A stretch of 58,653 nucleotides of DNA from Propylenella binzhouense (GCF_009866965.1 NZ_SPKJ01000015.1:1-58653), one strand, 5' to 3'; counted from the first letter of the stretch, positions 39,823 to 50,826 are shown. Notes: generated by a model not told the origin, from the sequence alone. Translations and numbers: made by a program.

Positions 39823-40620
39823 TCAGTCCATGCGCTCCCGCTCACGCTCGGTCAGGCCGCGCGGCTTCATCCAGGAGGGTTCCTCCTCGGTCTGATATTC
39901 CTCGAGCCGCGAGAAGGCGTCCCGGAGCGCGTCCGCCCAGGCCTTCGACAGCATCCGGAAATAGGGATCCTCGGCCTCGAGACGCCGTTGTTCGCCGACC
40001 TGGAGCGTGTCCTTGCGGTAGATCAGCAGGTCGATCGGCATGCCGACGGAGAGATTGGACCGGAGCGTCGAATCGAAGGAGACGAGGAGCAGCTTTGCCG
40101 CCGTCCCCATGCGCATGTCCGGCTTGGCGACCCGGTCGATGATCGGCTTGCCGTATTTGTGCTCGCCGATCTGGAAATAGGGCGTGTCCTTGGTCGCCTC
40201 GATGAAGTTCCCTTCCTGGTAGATCTGGAAGAGCCGCGGCGTGTCCTCGGCGATCTGGCCGCCGAGGATGAAGCTGGCCGAGAACAGCGACGGGTTCTGC
40301 TCGATCGCCTCGCGATCGATGCGCCTGACCTCGCGGATCGTCTCGCCGATGAGCCGCGCGGCCTGGAACATCGTGTCCACGGTGAGGAGCGAGGGCCGCT
40401 CGTCGTCTCCGCCATGGTCGACCCCCTCGTTGAGAAGGCTGACGACCGACTGGGTCATGGCGAGATTGCCGGCCGAGAGGAGCACGATGACGCGGTCCCC
40501 CTTGCGCTCCCAGATATGCATCTTGGAAAAAACGGCGATGTTGTCGACGCTCGCGCTCGTGCGCGTGTCCGAGGCGAACACGATGCCGCGGTCTAGCCTG
40601 AGCGCCACGCAATAGGTCAA
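39823..40620 (-). CDS. Anbu proteasome-like peptidase
   Basis: A 265-residue member of the Anbu (ancestral beta subunit, HslV/20S-like) Ntn-hydrolase family. Translation from a TTG at 40620, preceded by AGAGGA, puts the catalytic Thr directly after the initiator Met (TYCVALRLDRGIVFASDTRT), giving Thr1, Asp17 and Lys32 in the expected positions. An ATG at 40677, inside the end of the upstream gene, would instead add a 20-residue leader. It is last in a four-gene minus-strand operon with ATP-grasp, alpha-E and transglutaminase-like genes, the known Anbu neighbourhood. The substrate is unknown. Confidence 0.9.
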   Translation of the reverse strand: MTYCVALRLDRGIVFASDTRTSASVDNIAVFSKMHIWERKGDRVIVLLSAGNLAMTQSVVSLLNEGVDHGGDDERPSLLTVDTMFQAARLIGETIREVRRIDREAIEQNPSLFSASFILGGQIAEDTPRLFQIYQEGNFIEATKDTPYFQIGEHKYGKPIIDRVAKPDMRMGTAAKLLLVSFDSTLRSNLSVGMPIDLLIYRKDTLQVGEQRRLEAEDPYFRMLSKAWADALRDAFSRLEEYQTEEEPSWMKPRGLTERERERMD

Positions 40621-40642
40621 GGCCGAATCCTCTACCGGCAGT

Positions 40643-41446
40643 CTACTGCTGCTGTTGATGGACGGTGACGTCGACATCAAGCCTCTCGCCCGATCCCCCC
40701 CGCCGGACGCCAACGATCGGCGCCGCCGAGGGGGCATCGAAGCCGCAGGCGAGCCGGACATAATGCTGCGTCGGACAGATCCGGTTCGAAACGTCGAACC
40801 CGACCCAGCCGAGATCCTCGACCCAGGCCTCGGCCCAGGCGTGGTGCGCGACCGCCGCCTCTTCCGTCGCGATATGAAGATAGCCGGTCACGTAGCGGGC
40901 GGGAACGCCGAGACGGCGGGCGGCGGCCGCAAAGATGTGGGTATGGTCCTGGCAGACCCCCCGGCGGCGCGCGAAGGCCTCCGCGGCGCTGGTTCCGGCA
41001 TGCGTCGCGTCGGTGTCGTAGGTGACCCGGTCCGCGGTTGCCTCGATGAGGGCGTGAAGCTTGGCGAGCGTCGTGGCCCCGCGGATCTCCTGGACGAAGG
41101 AATCCATTTCCGGCGAGAGGCTCGTGAGCGGCGTGGAGCGCAGGAAGACGGCCGGGTTCGCGGCTTCCGGAAGGGTGCCCATCAGGCCGTCCTGGTCCGA
41201 CGTCTCCACGGTGCCGACGGCCGTCACCGTCCATTCCTGGTGCGTCGCCACGGACGTGATGAAATGGGTCCGGTTGCCGAAGCCGTCCGTATAGACGGCC
41301 GCTTCCGCGATTCCCGGCGCCTCGATCCGCCAGTCGAGCACGCGCTGCGCCCGGTTGTCGGCGGGCGTGAGCCGCAGCCGGTGCACGGCGAAGGTGCCGG
41401 GGGCATCGTAGAGGTAGCGGGTGGCGTGGCGGATCGAAAGCAGCAT
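40643..41446 (-). CDS. Transglutaminase-like cysteine protease-fold protein (Anbu operon)
   Basis: A 267-residue protein with an N-terminal bacterial transglutaminase-like beta domain (LLSIRHATRYLYDAP) and the catalytic core. The Cys is in RRRGVCQDHTHIFAAAARRLGVPARYVTGY, the His in AHHAWAEAWVEDLGWVGFDVSN, with the downstream Asp also present. Such proteins cleave or form amide bonds in peptides. The gene starts 4 nt after the alpha-E gene and ends about 23 nt before the Anbu start, consistent with one transcript. The C-terminus is a short Gln run (HQQQQ). Confidence 0.92.
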   Translation of the reverse strand: MLLSIRHATRYLYDAPGTFAVHRLRLTPADNRAQRVLDWRIEAPGIAEAAVYTDGFGNRTHFITSVATHQEWTVTAVGTVETSDQDGLMGTLPEAANPAVFLRSTPLTSLSPEMDSFVQEIRGATTLAKLHALIEATADRVTYDTDATHAGTSAAEAFARRRGVCQDHTHIFAAAARRLGVPARYVTGYLHIATEEAAVAHHAWAEAWVEDLGWVGFDVSNRICPTQHYVRLACGFDAPSAAPIVGVRRGGSGERLDVDVTVHQQQQ

Positions 41447-41450
41447 CGCC

Positions 41451-42392
41451 TCAGCCGAAATGATAGTCGCGGGAAAGCGCGGCCGTGACCTGGTTGTTGC
41501 GGGCCACGAACTCGCACAGGAACTCGTGCAGGCCCTGGCGGAAGATCGCCTGCATGTCCGAATCGCGCAGCATGGCACGCGTTTCGGCGATGACGTCCGC
41601 CGAAGGCGAGCGCTCGCCGTAATGGGTCGCGAGCCCCTCGACCGAGGTGGAAAGCCAATCGTAGCAGAAGCGGAGCGAACGCGGCATTTCGGGCCGAAGG
41701 ATGAGGAACTCCGCGACTGAAGCGGCGCGGTACTGCTCGTCGAAGACGTGGCGGTAGGCGCGGTGCGCGGACACGGCCCGAAGGATCATCTCCCACTGGA
41801 GCGTGTCGATATCGCCGCCGACCGGCTGGTTGATCGGCAGGAGGATGAAGTATTTCACGTCCATGATGCGGGCGGTGTTGTCCGCCCGTTCGATGAACGC
41901 CCCGAGCTGGCTGAAATAGTAGGTGTCGTCGCGCAGGATGGTGCCGAGCAGCGCGCCGCGGAAGAGGGCCGTGCGCTCGCGCACCCAGTCGAGGAACTCC
42001 GGCAGGCGCGGATGGCTCACCTCGGTCGGCTTCACCTCCTCGAAGGAGAGCCAGGTGGAGTTCATCGCCTCCCACATGTCCCGCGTGATCTTCGTCCGGA
42101 CGAAGCGCGCATTATTGCGTGCGGTGGAGAGGCAGCTCCTGACGGAGGAGGGATTGTCTGCGTCGAAGAGCAGGAAGTCGACCACAGTGGCCGTGGCGAA
42201 GCGGTCGCCGTGCTTCTTGACGTAGCCATCCATCACGCCGGCGCTCTGGAGCGTCGAGCGCCATTCCTCGCCGTGGCCCTCGCCGTTGGTGAGCGTCATG
42301 CGGAAGCCGGCCTCGGTGAGCCGGGCCATGTTCTCGGCGCGCTCCATGTAGCGCGACATCCAGAACAGGCTGCTGGCGGTCCGTCCCAGCAT
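41451..42392 (-). CDS. Alpha-E domain protein (DUF403)
   Basis: A 313-residue all-helical protein beginning LGRTASSLFWMSRYMERAENMARL, the signature of the alpha-E family. Later parts, STWLSFEEV and FIERADNTARIMDVKYF, also fit the family. Alpha-E proteins always accompany circularly permuted ATP-grasp proteins and are thought to help them form peptide-like bonds. The gene starts 2 nt after the ATP-grasp gene ends and is followed 4 nt later by the transglutaminase-like gene. Confidence 0.93.
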   Translation of the reverse strand: MLGRTASSLFWMSRYMERAENMARLTEAGFRMTLTNGEGHGEEWRSTLQSAGVMDGYVKKHGDRFATATVVDFLLFDADNPSSVRSCLSTARNNARFVRTKITRDMWEAMNSTWLSFEEVKPTEVSHPRLPEFLDWVRERTALFRGALLGTILRDDTYYFSQLGAFIERADNTARIMDVKYFILLPINQPVGGDIDTLQWEMILRAVSAHRAYRHVFDEQYRAASVAEFLILRPEMPRSLRFCYDWLSTSVEGLATHYGERSPSADVIAETRAMLRDSDMQAIFRQGLHEFLCEFVARNNQVTAALSRDYHFG

Positions 42393-42394
42393 GC

Positions 42395-43861
<1,467 letters not shown>

Positions 43862-43965
43862 GCACAAACGTTAGCCAACCGCAAACCCCCGGTCACGCAT
43901 AAAGATGCAGCCGATCCTGCCTCTATTCTCGCCAGCCTCCGGGGACAGCCTGGCCGCAAAAGAAA

Positions 43966-43990
43966 TCTCCGGCGAGATGATCGCCGGAGA
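43966..43990 (-). terminator. Rho-independent terminator of the ABC transporter operon
   Basis: A perfect 10-bp stem TCTCCGGCGA/TCGCCGGAGA with a 5-nt loop, followed on the minus strand by TTTCTTTT. It lies 30 nt after the stop codon of the binding-protein gene and before the Anbu operon, so it separates the two transcripts. Confidence 0.85.
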
Positions 43991-44020
43991 CAGCAATGGT
44001 GCGGCCGCTTCCGCGCGGCG

Positions 44021-45106
44021 TCAGATCGAGGCGGGCCGCTTCGGCAATCCGAGCGCTTCCTGGGCCGCCCAGACGTACTTCATGTCGACCACCTTCCGCC
44101 AGTCGACGTCCTTCGGGACGCCGCCCGTCTCCGCGAGCTGGGCGAGGAAGGTGTCCATGACTTCCGCGCTCTCGAAGCCGCCGTCCGGGCTCAGCTGGTC
44201 GAGCTCGACCTTGTACTGCTCCTCGAACGCGGGCGGGATGTCGTAGCCGTAGTCCCGCATGATCTTGTACGCCTGATCCTTGTTCTTCGGATCGAACAGC
44301 CACTGGCGCGCCTTGAGGTCGGCGAGCGTCCAAGCATAGACCGTATCCTCGTTCTTCTCGACCCAGGGGCCCATCGCGCCGAAGGCTTCCTGGGGCGCCG
44401 AGGTGAGCTCCTCGAACAGGAACTTGCCGCCGGATTCCTCGATCCCCTTCTTGTGGCGCGGGAACACGCTCGCCGCGTCGAGGGTGCCGTTGATGAGGGC
44501 GGCCATCCGGTTGTCCGAGGCGCCGGAGGTCGGGACGAAGGTGACGTCCTTCTCCGGGTCGAGCCCCATCTTCTTCAGGATCTGCTTCTGGACCCAGGTG
44601 TTGCGCCCGTCGAGCGCGCCGCCCGAGATCTTCGCCCCCTTGAGGTCCTCGGGCTTCTCGATGCCCTTCCGGACGCCCATGATCCAGTATTCCTTGTCGC
44701 GGAACATGCTGATGATCTTGATCGGCAGTCCGCTCGCCTGCGCCGAGCCGAGGAACACGCTGGTATCGCCATGCGTGATGTCGAGGCTGCCGCCCACCAT
44801 GCCCGGGATGTACTGGTCAGAGAGGATGATCTCGACGTCGTCGATGCCGCTCTCCTTCATGTAGCCGAGCGTCATGGCGATCACGACCGGCCACTTATTG
44901 ACGTAGTTCGGGTTGAAGTCGCCGTAGACGACCTTCTTGAGGTTCGCCTTGATGTTCTTGATCGAGGGCGTCTTGTCCTGCGCGGAGGCGCCGTTGGTGG
45001 TGGCGACGGCGAGCATCATGCCCATGACGCCGAGGCCGCCCATCTTCAGGAACTCGCGGCGCTCGAGCCACCTCTTGTGGTCGTCGAACAGATCAATCGG
45101 CTTCAT
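44021..45106 (-). CDS. NitT/TauT-family ABC substrate-binding protein
   Basis: A 361-residue exported binding protein of the SsuA/NrtA/TauA type. The N-terminus has ERREFLKMGG, a twin-arginine-like motif, ahead of a hydrophobic stretch ending in ASAQD. Further on, GGSLDITHGDTSVFLGSAQASGLPIKI and KPEDLKGAKISGG are family landmarks. Ligands in this family include sulfonates, nitrate, cyanate, pyrimidine precursors and aromatic acids; the sequence does not decide. The ATG has GGGAG upstream. It is the last gene of the operon. Confidence 0.88.
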   Translation of the reverse strand: MKPIDLFDDHKRWLERREFLKMGGLGVMGMMLAVATTNGASAQDKTPSIKNIKANLKKVVYGDFNPNYVNKWPVVIAMTLGYMKESGIDDVEIILSDQYIPGMVGGSLDITHGDTSVFLGSAQASGLPIKIISMFRDKEYWIMGVRKGIEKPEDLKGAKISGGALDGRNTWVQKQILKKMGLDPEKDVTFVPTSGASDNRMAALINGTLDAASVFPRHKKGIEESGGKFLFEELTSAPQEAFGAMGPWVEKNEDTVYAWTLADLKARQWLFDPKNKDQAYKIMRDYGYDIPPAFEEQYKVELDQLSPDGGFESAEVMDTFLAQLAETGGVPKDVDWRKVVDMKYVWAAQEALGLPKRPASI

Positions 45107-45166
45107 CGCTTTCTCCCTTCCCTAGACGAAGTTGTTGCCGGGGTGATCCCTCTTGCCGGCCCCGGG

Positions 45167-45187
45167 CCGGCCGCCCCGCCCGGCCGG
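45167..45187 (-). promoter_or_regulatory. Intra-operon hairpin between permease and binding-protein genes
   Basis: Stem CCGGCCG/CGGCCGG with a 7-nt loop in the 111-bp gap between the permease and binding-protein genes. In such operons hairpins here often set unequal levels of binding protein and membrane parts by stabilising or cutting the mRNA. This role is inferred from position only. Confidence 0.3.
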
Positions 45188-45217
45188 CAGCCGCGCGAGG
45201 CCCCGCAGCCGGACACC

Positions 45218-46105
45218 TCAGAGACGGTCGATCCGGCGCCACGGCGCCACGTAGGCCTCCAGCCAGCGGGTCAGCTGGATCAGCGTCAGCGAAACCACGA
45301 CGAGCAGGAACAGGACGGCGTACATCAGCGCCGAATTGAACGTATCGGCGGCGCGCTGGATCAGGTAGCCGAGGCCCTTCGAGCCGCCGAAGATCTCGGC
45401 GATGATCACGCCGATCAGGCCGCGGCCGATGCCCTGCTGGACCCCGGAGATGATGAAGGGCAGCGTGTAGGGGAGCACGACCTTCGTATAGAGTTCGCGC
45501 CGGCTCGCCCCGAAGACCTTGGCGGCCGCCAGGAGCGACTTCTCGGTCGTCTTCACGCCCGCCCAGGCGTTGATGATGATCGGGAACACCGCGGAGAGCA
45601 CGATGATCGTGACCTGCATCTTCACGGTGAAGCCGAGGAACAGGATGAAGAGCGGCACCAAAGCGATGCGCGGCAGCGAGGCGAGCGCCCAGACATAGGG
45701 GCTCAGCACCGTCTCGATATACCGGTTCCCGCCCATCAGCAGACCGGCCGGGATGCCGATGAGGCAGGCCAGGAAGAGCCCCAGGGAGAGATTGCCCAGG
45801 CTGTAGAAGAGGTGGTCCCGGATGCTGCCGGAGATCACCGATCCGGGCGGCGAGGTGGTGGTCAGCCCGGTCCATAGCGCTTCGAACATGCTGCTCGCCG
45901 GCGGCAGGAAGAGCGGGCTGATGGCTCCGCTGCGCGCGAACAGCTCCCAGACGACGAAGAAGATCGTGAGGTTCGCGACCGTGACGAACCACGAGCCGTA
46001 GCGCTTCCAGAACTCGCGCATCGACCATTCGGTCTTGACGATACGGGCCGGTTCCGAGGGTGCCATCGTCGCCATGGCCTGGTCTCCTCCTGTGGCGCTC
46101 ATCAT
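45218..46105 (-). CDS. NitT/TauT-family ABC permease
   Basis: A 295-residue inner-membrane protein with about six helices and the ABC permease EAA loop ([38 protein letters not shown]). The C-terminal [18 protein letters not shown] is typical of SsuC/TauC-like proteins. Its ATG-ATG start overlaps the stop of the ATPase gene and has GGAG upstream. It forms a complete importer with the ATPase and binding protein. Confidence 0.92.
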   Translation of the reverse strand: MMSATGGDQAMATMAPSEPARIVKTEWSMREFWKRYGSWFVTVANLTIFFVVWELFARSGAISPLFLPPASSMFEALWTGLTTTSPPGSVISGSIRDHLFYSLGNLSLGLFLACLIGIPAGLLMGGNRYIETVLSPYVWALASLPRIALVPLFILFLGFTVKMQVTIIVLSAVFPIIINAWAGVKTTEKSLLAAAKVFGASRRELYTKVVLPYTLPFIISGVQQGIGRGLIGVIIAEIFGGSKGLGYLIQRAADTFNSALMYAVLFLLVVVSLTLIQLTRWLEAYVAPWRRIDRL

Positions 46106-46971
46106 TTCGCTCCGCGGGCGGTCTGAAGCGCCTCGTCCTTCACGAGTCGCCAGATGTGGTCGCGAAGCTCGCCGTATTCCGGAAGCATCTTCACGTCGTA
46201 GTCGAAGCGCGGACGGGGCAGGTTGACGTTGACGATCTCCTTGATGCGGCCGGGGCGATAGGAAATCACGACGACGCGGTCCCCCAGCGTGACCGCCTCG
46301 TCAATCGAGTGGGTGATGAAGACCACCGTCTGCCGCGTGTTCGTGACGAAGCGCTCGAGCTCGCTCTGCATCGCCTCGCGGGTCATCGCGTCGATGGCGG
46401 CGAAGGGTTCGTCGGCGAGCAGGATGTCGGGTTCGGAGACGAGCGCGCGCGCGATTCCGACGCGCTGCTTCATGCCGCCGGAGAGCTCGTAGGGGAACGA
46501 GTTCTCGAAACCGGTGAGATCGACGAGGTCGATATAGCGCCGGACCCGCTCGTCCATCTCCTTCTGCGACAGCCCGAGCTTCTGCATCTCGAACGGCATC
46601 CGGATGTTCGATTCGACGGTCCGCCAGGGCATGAGCGCGTAATCCTGGAACACCATCGCGCGGTCGGGACCGGGACCGGTGACCGGGCGTCCGTTCACCT
46701 CGATGCTGCCTTCCCACGGCTTCACGAGCCCGGAGATGGCATTGATGAAGGTGGTCTTGCCGCAGCCGGAGGGACCGACGAGCACGACGAACTCGCCCCG
46801 GTTGACCGTGAGGCTGATGTCGCGGAGCGCCGTCAGCCGCTGCCGCTCGCGATGGAGCTCGTAGCCGACGGTCAGGTTCTTGGAGACAATGACCGGTGCG
46901 GAATCCTGCGGCCCGGCGGCGATGGTCGGTGCTGCGGCCGTCCGCCCGACATCTGCTTCTGCAACCCTCAT
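46102..46971 (-). CDS. NitT/TauT-family ABC ATPase
   Basis: A 289-residue cytosolic ATPase. Walker A is GPSGCGKTT, the Q-loop is [13 protein letters not shown], the signature LSGGMKQR and Walker [16 protein letters not shown] with the H-loop in THSIDEAV. It is first in the ATPase-permease-binding protein operon, transcribed away from the GST gene. The ATG at 46971 gives a 20-residue polar lead; upstream in-frame extension has no family resemblance. Confidence 0.93.
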   Translation of the reverse strand: MRVAEADVGRTAAAPTIAAGPQDSAPVIVSKNLTVGYELHRERQRLTALRDISLTVNRGEFVVLVGPSGCGKTTFINAISGLVKPWEGSIEVNGRPVTGPGPDRAMVFQDYALMPWRTVESNIRMPFEMQKLGLSQKEMDERVRRYIDLVDLTGFENSFPYELSGGMKQRVGIARALVSEPDILLADEPFAAIDAMTREAMQSELERFVTNTRQTVVFITHSIDEAVTLGDRVVVISYRPGRIKEIVNVNLPRPRFDYDVKMLPEYGELRDHIWRLVKDEALQTARGAK

Positions 46972-47402
46972 TACGCCTCTGTTCCTCCCTGAAATCGCGC
47001 TGTGGCGGGGCCGTTCTTGCGCGGCGCCTCGGTTCGTCCGTCTGGTCCTCAAACGTTCGGCGAGGCCTCCGATTGGCCGCGCCGCTTGGCTTTGCGTGCC
47101 GGCTGGCCGCCTGCCTGTTCCGGACGTCTCTCCTTCGCTCCGAGGTCTCGACCCGAACGTGTCGCAAACGATTGCATACCAAGATTCTTCGGAATGCAAG
47201 TCGCTAGTCTCGAACAGCCCGTGAACCGGCATCCGCCAGAACGGACCGGCCGGGACAATCCACTCGTGGACCGTATGATGATACTACAATCCGGTCAATG
47301 GCCTTGCGGCCGGCGCCGCTGCGACGTGGCAGCCGCGGTCTTCTTGACCGGCGGCGGCCGCGACGATACCGTCGTCATACGATCATACGATCCGGGGCGG
47401 AA
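46972..47402. promoter_or_regulatory. Divergent intergenic region with repeated 8-bp sites
   Basis: This 431-bp gap separates the ABC importer operon from the GST gene. Tandem GTCATACG-ATCATACG copies end 13 bp before the GST start (47374-47389), and the inverted site CGTATGAT occurs at 47272-47279 as part of CGTATGATGATAC. These look like half-sites of a regulator controlling one or both operons. No gene was found in the gap. Confidence 0.4.
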
Positions 47403-48200
47403 ATGCTCGAGCTCTACAACTTTGCCCAGTCCACCTGCAGCCTCAAGGTGCGGATCGTCCTTCACGAGAAGGGGCTTGATTGGGAAGACCGGCGCCTCGT
47501 CTCGAAGAACCACGATCATCTTTCGGACTGGTACCTGAAGCTCAACCCGAACGGCGTCGTCCCGACGCTCGTGCATGACGGGGTGCCGGTCATCGAGTCC
47601 TCGGTGATCGTGCAATATCTCGACGAGGTGTTTCCGGCGGTTCCGCTGGTGTCGGACGACGCGGTGGGGCGGGCCCGCATGCGCGCCTGGCTCGCCTTCG
47701 TCGACGCGGTTCCGACGCCGGCCGTGCGCTATCCTTCGTTCCAGTTCGGCGGGCTGCGGCGGAAGTTCGAAACGATGACGCCGGAGCAATTCGCGGAGAA
47801 CGCGAAACGGCGTCCGCTGAAGTCGAGCTTCTACGAGAAGATGGGGCAGGGCGGATTTCCGCAGGCCGACGTCGACAAGGCGCTGGAGGACATCCGCAAG
47901 ACGGCCGCGCGGATGGACCGGATGTTCGACGAGAGCGGGGGACCGTGGCTCCTCGGCGAGCGCTACACGCTGGCCGACATCTGCGTCGCGCCCCTCATCG
48001 ACCGGATGGAGGATCTCGGCCTCGCCGCCCTCTGGGCCGACCGTCCTCGCGTCGCGGAATGGCTCGCCGGGATTCAGGCCCGGCCCGCCTACCAGAAGGC
48101 CTTCTACGAGGGCTCGCGCCTGTCCGAGATCTATCCCGATATCGTGCCCGGCCGTGCCGGCGCCCGGCCTTTGCCGCAGGAGGCGGCGCCGGCCGCCTGA
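47403..48200 (+). CDS. Glutathione S-transferase-family protein
   Basis: A 265-residue GST. The N-terminal thioredoxin-like domain has LYNFAQSTCSLKVRIVLHEKGLDWE with an active-site Ser/Cys region, then NPNGVVPTLVHDGVPVIESSVIVQYLDE (glutathione-binding Pro and Glu-Ser). The C-terminal helical domain has LLGERYTLADICVAPLIDRM. The sequence has features of the LigE/LigF-like (etherase/dehalogenase) type, but this is not certain. The ATG at 47403 follows GGGGCGG. Confidence 0.88.
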   Translation: MLELYNFAQSTCSLKVRIVLHEKGLDWEDRRLVSKNHDHLSDWYLKLNPNGVVPTLVHDGVPVIESSVIVQYLDEVFPAVPLVSDDAVGRARMRAWLAFVDAVPTPAVRYPSFQFGGLRRKFETMTPEQFAENAKRRPLKSSFYEKMGQGGFPQADVDKALEDIRKTAARMDRMFDESGGPWLLGERYTLADICVAPLIDRMEDLGLAALWADRPRVAEWLAGIQARPAYQKAFYEGSRLSEIYPDIVPGRAGARPLPQEAAPAA

Positions 48201-48322
48201 TCGATTTCGGGCCACGCCCGGCCCGATCTGCATCGCGGGAGCGGATCGGCGCTACGCAGGTGCACAGCGGCGGCTCATCCCCTATATAGACCGGGCTGAC
48301 CCTCCGTTTCCCACGAGATCGC

Positions 48323-49246
48323 ATGACGCGGCGCCCGGTCCCGACCTCCATCGAAGAGACGCTTGGCCTCCTCCAGGCGGCCGGCTACATCGCTGACCGC
48401 TCGCTCGCGACCGTCGTGTTCCTGAGCCTCAGGATGAAGCGGCCGCTCTTCCTGGAGGGCGAGGCCGGCGTCGGCAAGACCGAGATCGCCAAGGTGCTGG
48501 CCGAGGGCCTCGGACGGAATCTGATCCGGCTCCAGTGCTACGAGGGGCTCGACCTCGCGAGCGCGGTCTACGAGTGGAACTACGCGGCCCAGATGATCGA
48601 GATCCGGCTCGCCGAGGCGAGCGGAGATGTCGATCGCGAGACGCTCGCCAAGGATATCTTCACGGAGCGCTTCCTGATCGCGCGGCCGGTTCTGCAGGCG
48701 CTCGAGCCGGACCTCCGCGGCCCGCCCGTTCTCCTCATCGACGAGCTCGACCGTGCCGACGAGGCATTCGAGGCCTTCCTGCTCGAGGTGCTCGCCGATA
48801 ATCAGGTCACGATCCCGGAGTTCGGGACGGTGCATGCGGCCGAGCCGCCGGTCGTGATCGTCACCACGAATCGGACGCGCGAGATCCACGACGCGCTGAA
48901 GCGCCGCTGCCTCTATCATTGGGTGGACTATCCGACCGCCGAGCGCGAACTCGCGATCGTCCTCAGCAAGGTTCCCGGCATCCATGAGCGCCTCGCCGGC
49001 GACGTCGTGGCCTTCGTCCAGAGGCTTCGCCGCGAGGAGCTCTTCAAGAAGCCGGGCATTGCCGAGACGCTCGACTGGGCGGGCGCGCTCACCGAGCTCG
49101 ACCAGGTGGCGCTCGATCCCGCGATGGTGTCGGACACGCTCGGCGTTCTTCTGAAGTACCAGGACGACATCGCCCGGCTTGAGGGAAGCAGGACCAGGCA
49201 GCTTCTCGACGAAGCGCGGGCGGAGTTCGCATCCGCGGCGGAGTAG
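48323..49246 (+). CDS. MoxR-family AAA+ ATPase (CoxD-like)
   Basis: A 307-residue AAA+ chaperone with Walker A in EGEAGVGKTE, Walker B LLIDELDRADEAFEAF and sensor 1 VIVTTNRTREI. The order MoxR-VWA-XdhC-XdhC-MobA-like matches the maturation genes of aerobic CO dehydrogenase clusters (CoxD/CoxE/CoxF), where CoxD and CoxE help insert the Mo/Cu centre. The next gene starts 3 nt after its stop. Assignment to maturation is by context. Confidence 0.9.
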   Translation: MTRRPVPTSIEETLGLLQAAGYIADRSLATVVFLSLRMKRPLFLEGEAGVGKTEIAKVLAEGLGRNLIRLQCYEGLDLASAVYEWNYAAQMIEIRLAEASGDVDRETLAKDIFTERFLIARPVLQALEPDLRGPPVLLIDELDRADEAFEAFLLEVLADNQVTIPEFGTVHAAEPPVVIVTTNRTREIHDALKRRCLYHWVDYPTAERELAIVLSKVPGIHERLAGDVVAFVQRLRREELFKKPGIAETLDWAGALTELDQVALDPAMVSDTLGVLLKYQDDIARLEGSRTRQLLDEARAEFASAAE

Positions 49247-49249
49247 GCG

Positions 49250-50470
49250 ATGGTCCCGGACGGCGACGAAGGCGGGCCGGGCGGCGGCCGGATCGCAGAC
49301 AACATCGTCCATTTCGCGCGCGCGCTCCGGAAGGCCGGCCTGCCGGTCGGTCCGGGCGCCACCGTCGACGCCATCCGCGCCGTCGAGGCGGCCGGGATCG
49401 GCTCGCGCGAGGACTTCTACTGGGCGCTCCACGCCGTCTTCGTGAAGAAGCGCGAGCACCGCGCCGTCTTCGAGCAGGCCTTCGCGATCTTCTGGCGGCG
49501 GCGCGGCCTGCTCGACAAGCTGATCGCGATGATGTCGCCGACCGCGCCCCCGAAGCCCGCCGCGCCGGAGAAGCCGAAGCCGGGCGCCGCGCGCGTGCAG
49601 GAGGCTCTCGCGCCGGACCGCGCGCCGCTGCGCGAGGAGCCGGAGACGATCGTCGATGCCCGGTTCACCCTCTCGAACCGCGAGCTCCTCCAGGCCAAGG
49701 ACTTCGCCCAGATGAGCGCGGCCGAACTCGCGGAGGCCCGGCGGCTCATATCGCGGCTGGCGATGCCCGACGACAGGCTCCGGGTCCGCCGGCTCAAGGC
49801 GGCGGCGCGCGGCGCCTTCGATCCGCGCGCCACGATGCGCGCATCGCTCCGCCTGGGCGGATCGATGATCCTTCCCCGCTTCAAGGCGCCCGACGAGATC
49901 GCGCCGCCGATCGTCGCGCTCTGCGACATATCCGGCTCGATGAGCGACTATTCGCGCGTGCTCCTGCATTTCCTACATGCGCTTTCGGAGCGCCGGCGCG
50001 TCGGCTCCTTCGTGTTCGGCACGCGGCTCACCAATGTCACGCGCCAGCTCCGGCTCAAGGATGTCGACGAGGCGCTTGCCGGCTGCTCCGAGGCGGTCGC
50101 GGACTGGTCCGGCGGGACGCGCATCGCCGCCGCCATTCACAGCTTCAACCTCAACTGGTCGCGCCGCGTGCTGGGGCAGGGCGCCGTGGTGCTCCTCATC
50201 ACGGACGGGCTCGAGCGCGATGCCGACGCCGATCTCGGCCGCGAGATGGACCGGCTGCACAGGTCCTGCCGGCGCCTGATCTGGCTCAACCCCCTCCTGC
50301 GCTTTTCCGGCTTCGAGGCCAAGGCGGGCGGCATCCGGGCGATGCTGCCGCATGTCGACGAGTTCCGGCCCGCCCATTCGCTGAACGCGATCGCCGACAT
50401 CGTCGCCGCGCTCAACGGCGAGACGGGCAAAGCGGGGACCGACCCGCGCACCTATCTGAAGGCAGCATGA
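49250..50470 (+). CDS. VWA-domain protein (CoxE-like)
   Basis: A 406-residue cytosolic protein whose C-terminal von Willebrand A domain holds an intact metal-ion site (CDISGSMSDYSR, then a Thr/Asp in ITDGLERDADADL). The first 150 residues form the CoxE-type helical domain, followed by a Pro/Lys-rich link. MoxR-VWA pairs act as chaperones for metal cofactor insertion. It overlaps the following XdhC gene's alternative start by 4 nt, so translation is coupled to it. Confidence 0.9.
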   Translation: MVPDGDEGGPGGGRIADNIVHFARALRKAGLPVGPGATVDAIRAVEAAGIGSREDFYWALHAVFVKKREHRAVFEQAFAIFWRRRGLLDKLIAMMSPTAPPKPAAPEKPKPGAARVQEALAPDRAPLREEPETIVDARFTLSNRELLQAKDFAQMSAAELAEARRLISRLAMPDDRLRVRRLKAAARGAFDPRATMRASLRLGGSMILPRFKAPDEIAPPIVALCDISGSMSDYSRVLLHFLHALSERRRVGSFVFGTRLTNVTRQLRLKDVDEALAGCSEAVADWSGGTRIAAAIHSFNLNWSRRVLGQGAVVLLITDGLERDADADLGREMDRLHRSCRRLIWLNPLLRFSGFEAKAGGIRAMLPHVDEFRPAHSLNAIADIVAALNGETGKAGTDPRTYLKAA

Positions 50471-50481
50471 TGGAGGTTGCC

Positions 50482-50826
50482 ATGTCCGCAAACCAGACGG
50501 CCGCCGAGAGCGGCCTCGACATACTCGGCACGGCCGAGACCTGGCTCGGCGAGGGACGCCGGATCGCGCTGGCGACCGTCGTCGAGACATGGGGCTCCGC
50601 GCCGCGGCCGGTCGGAAGCCATCTCGTCATCGACGAGGAGGGCAATTTCCAGGGATCCGTCTCGGGCGGCTGCGTCGAAGGGGCGGTGGTCGGCGAAGCC
50701 ATCGACGTGATCGGCAGCGGCGCACCGCGCATGCTCGAGTTCGGCGTGGCCGACGAGACCGCCTGGCGGGTCGGCCTGTCCTGCGGCGGTCGCATCCGCG
50801 TCTATGTCGAGCCGGTGGGCCCGTAA
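50482..50826 (+). CDS. XdhC N-terminal-type protein (CoxF/CoxI-like)
   Basis: A 114-residue protein equal to the N-terminal XdhC/CoxI domain, with ATVVETWGSAPRPVGSHLVI, DEEGNFQGSVSGGCVEGAVV and VGLSCGGRIRVYVEPVG, including the Cys residues that hold molybdopterin-linked sulfur in such proteins. XdhC inserts sulfurated Moco into xanthine-dehydrogenase-type enzymes. The ATG at 50482 has GGAGG five bases ahead; an ATG at 50467 in the VWA stop (ATGA) is also possible. Its stop overlaps the next start (TAATG). Confidence 0.92.
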   Translation: MSANQTAAESGLDILGTAETWLGEGRRIALATVVETWGSAPRPVGSHLVIDEEGNFQGSVSGGCVEGAVVGEAIDVIGSGAPRMLEFGVADETAWRVGLSCGGRIRVYVEPVGP

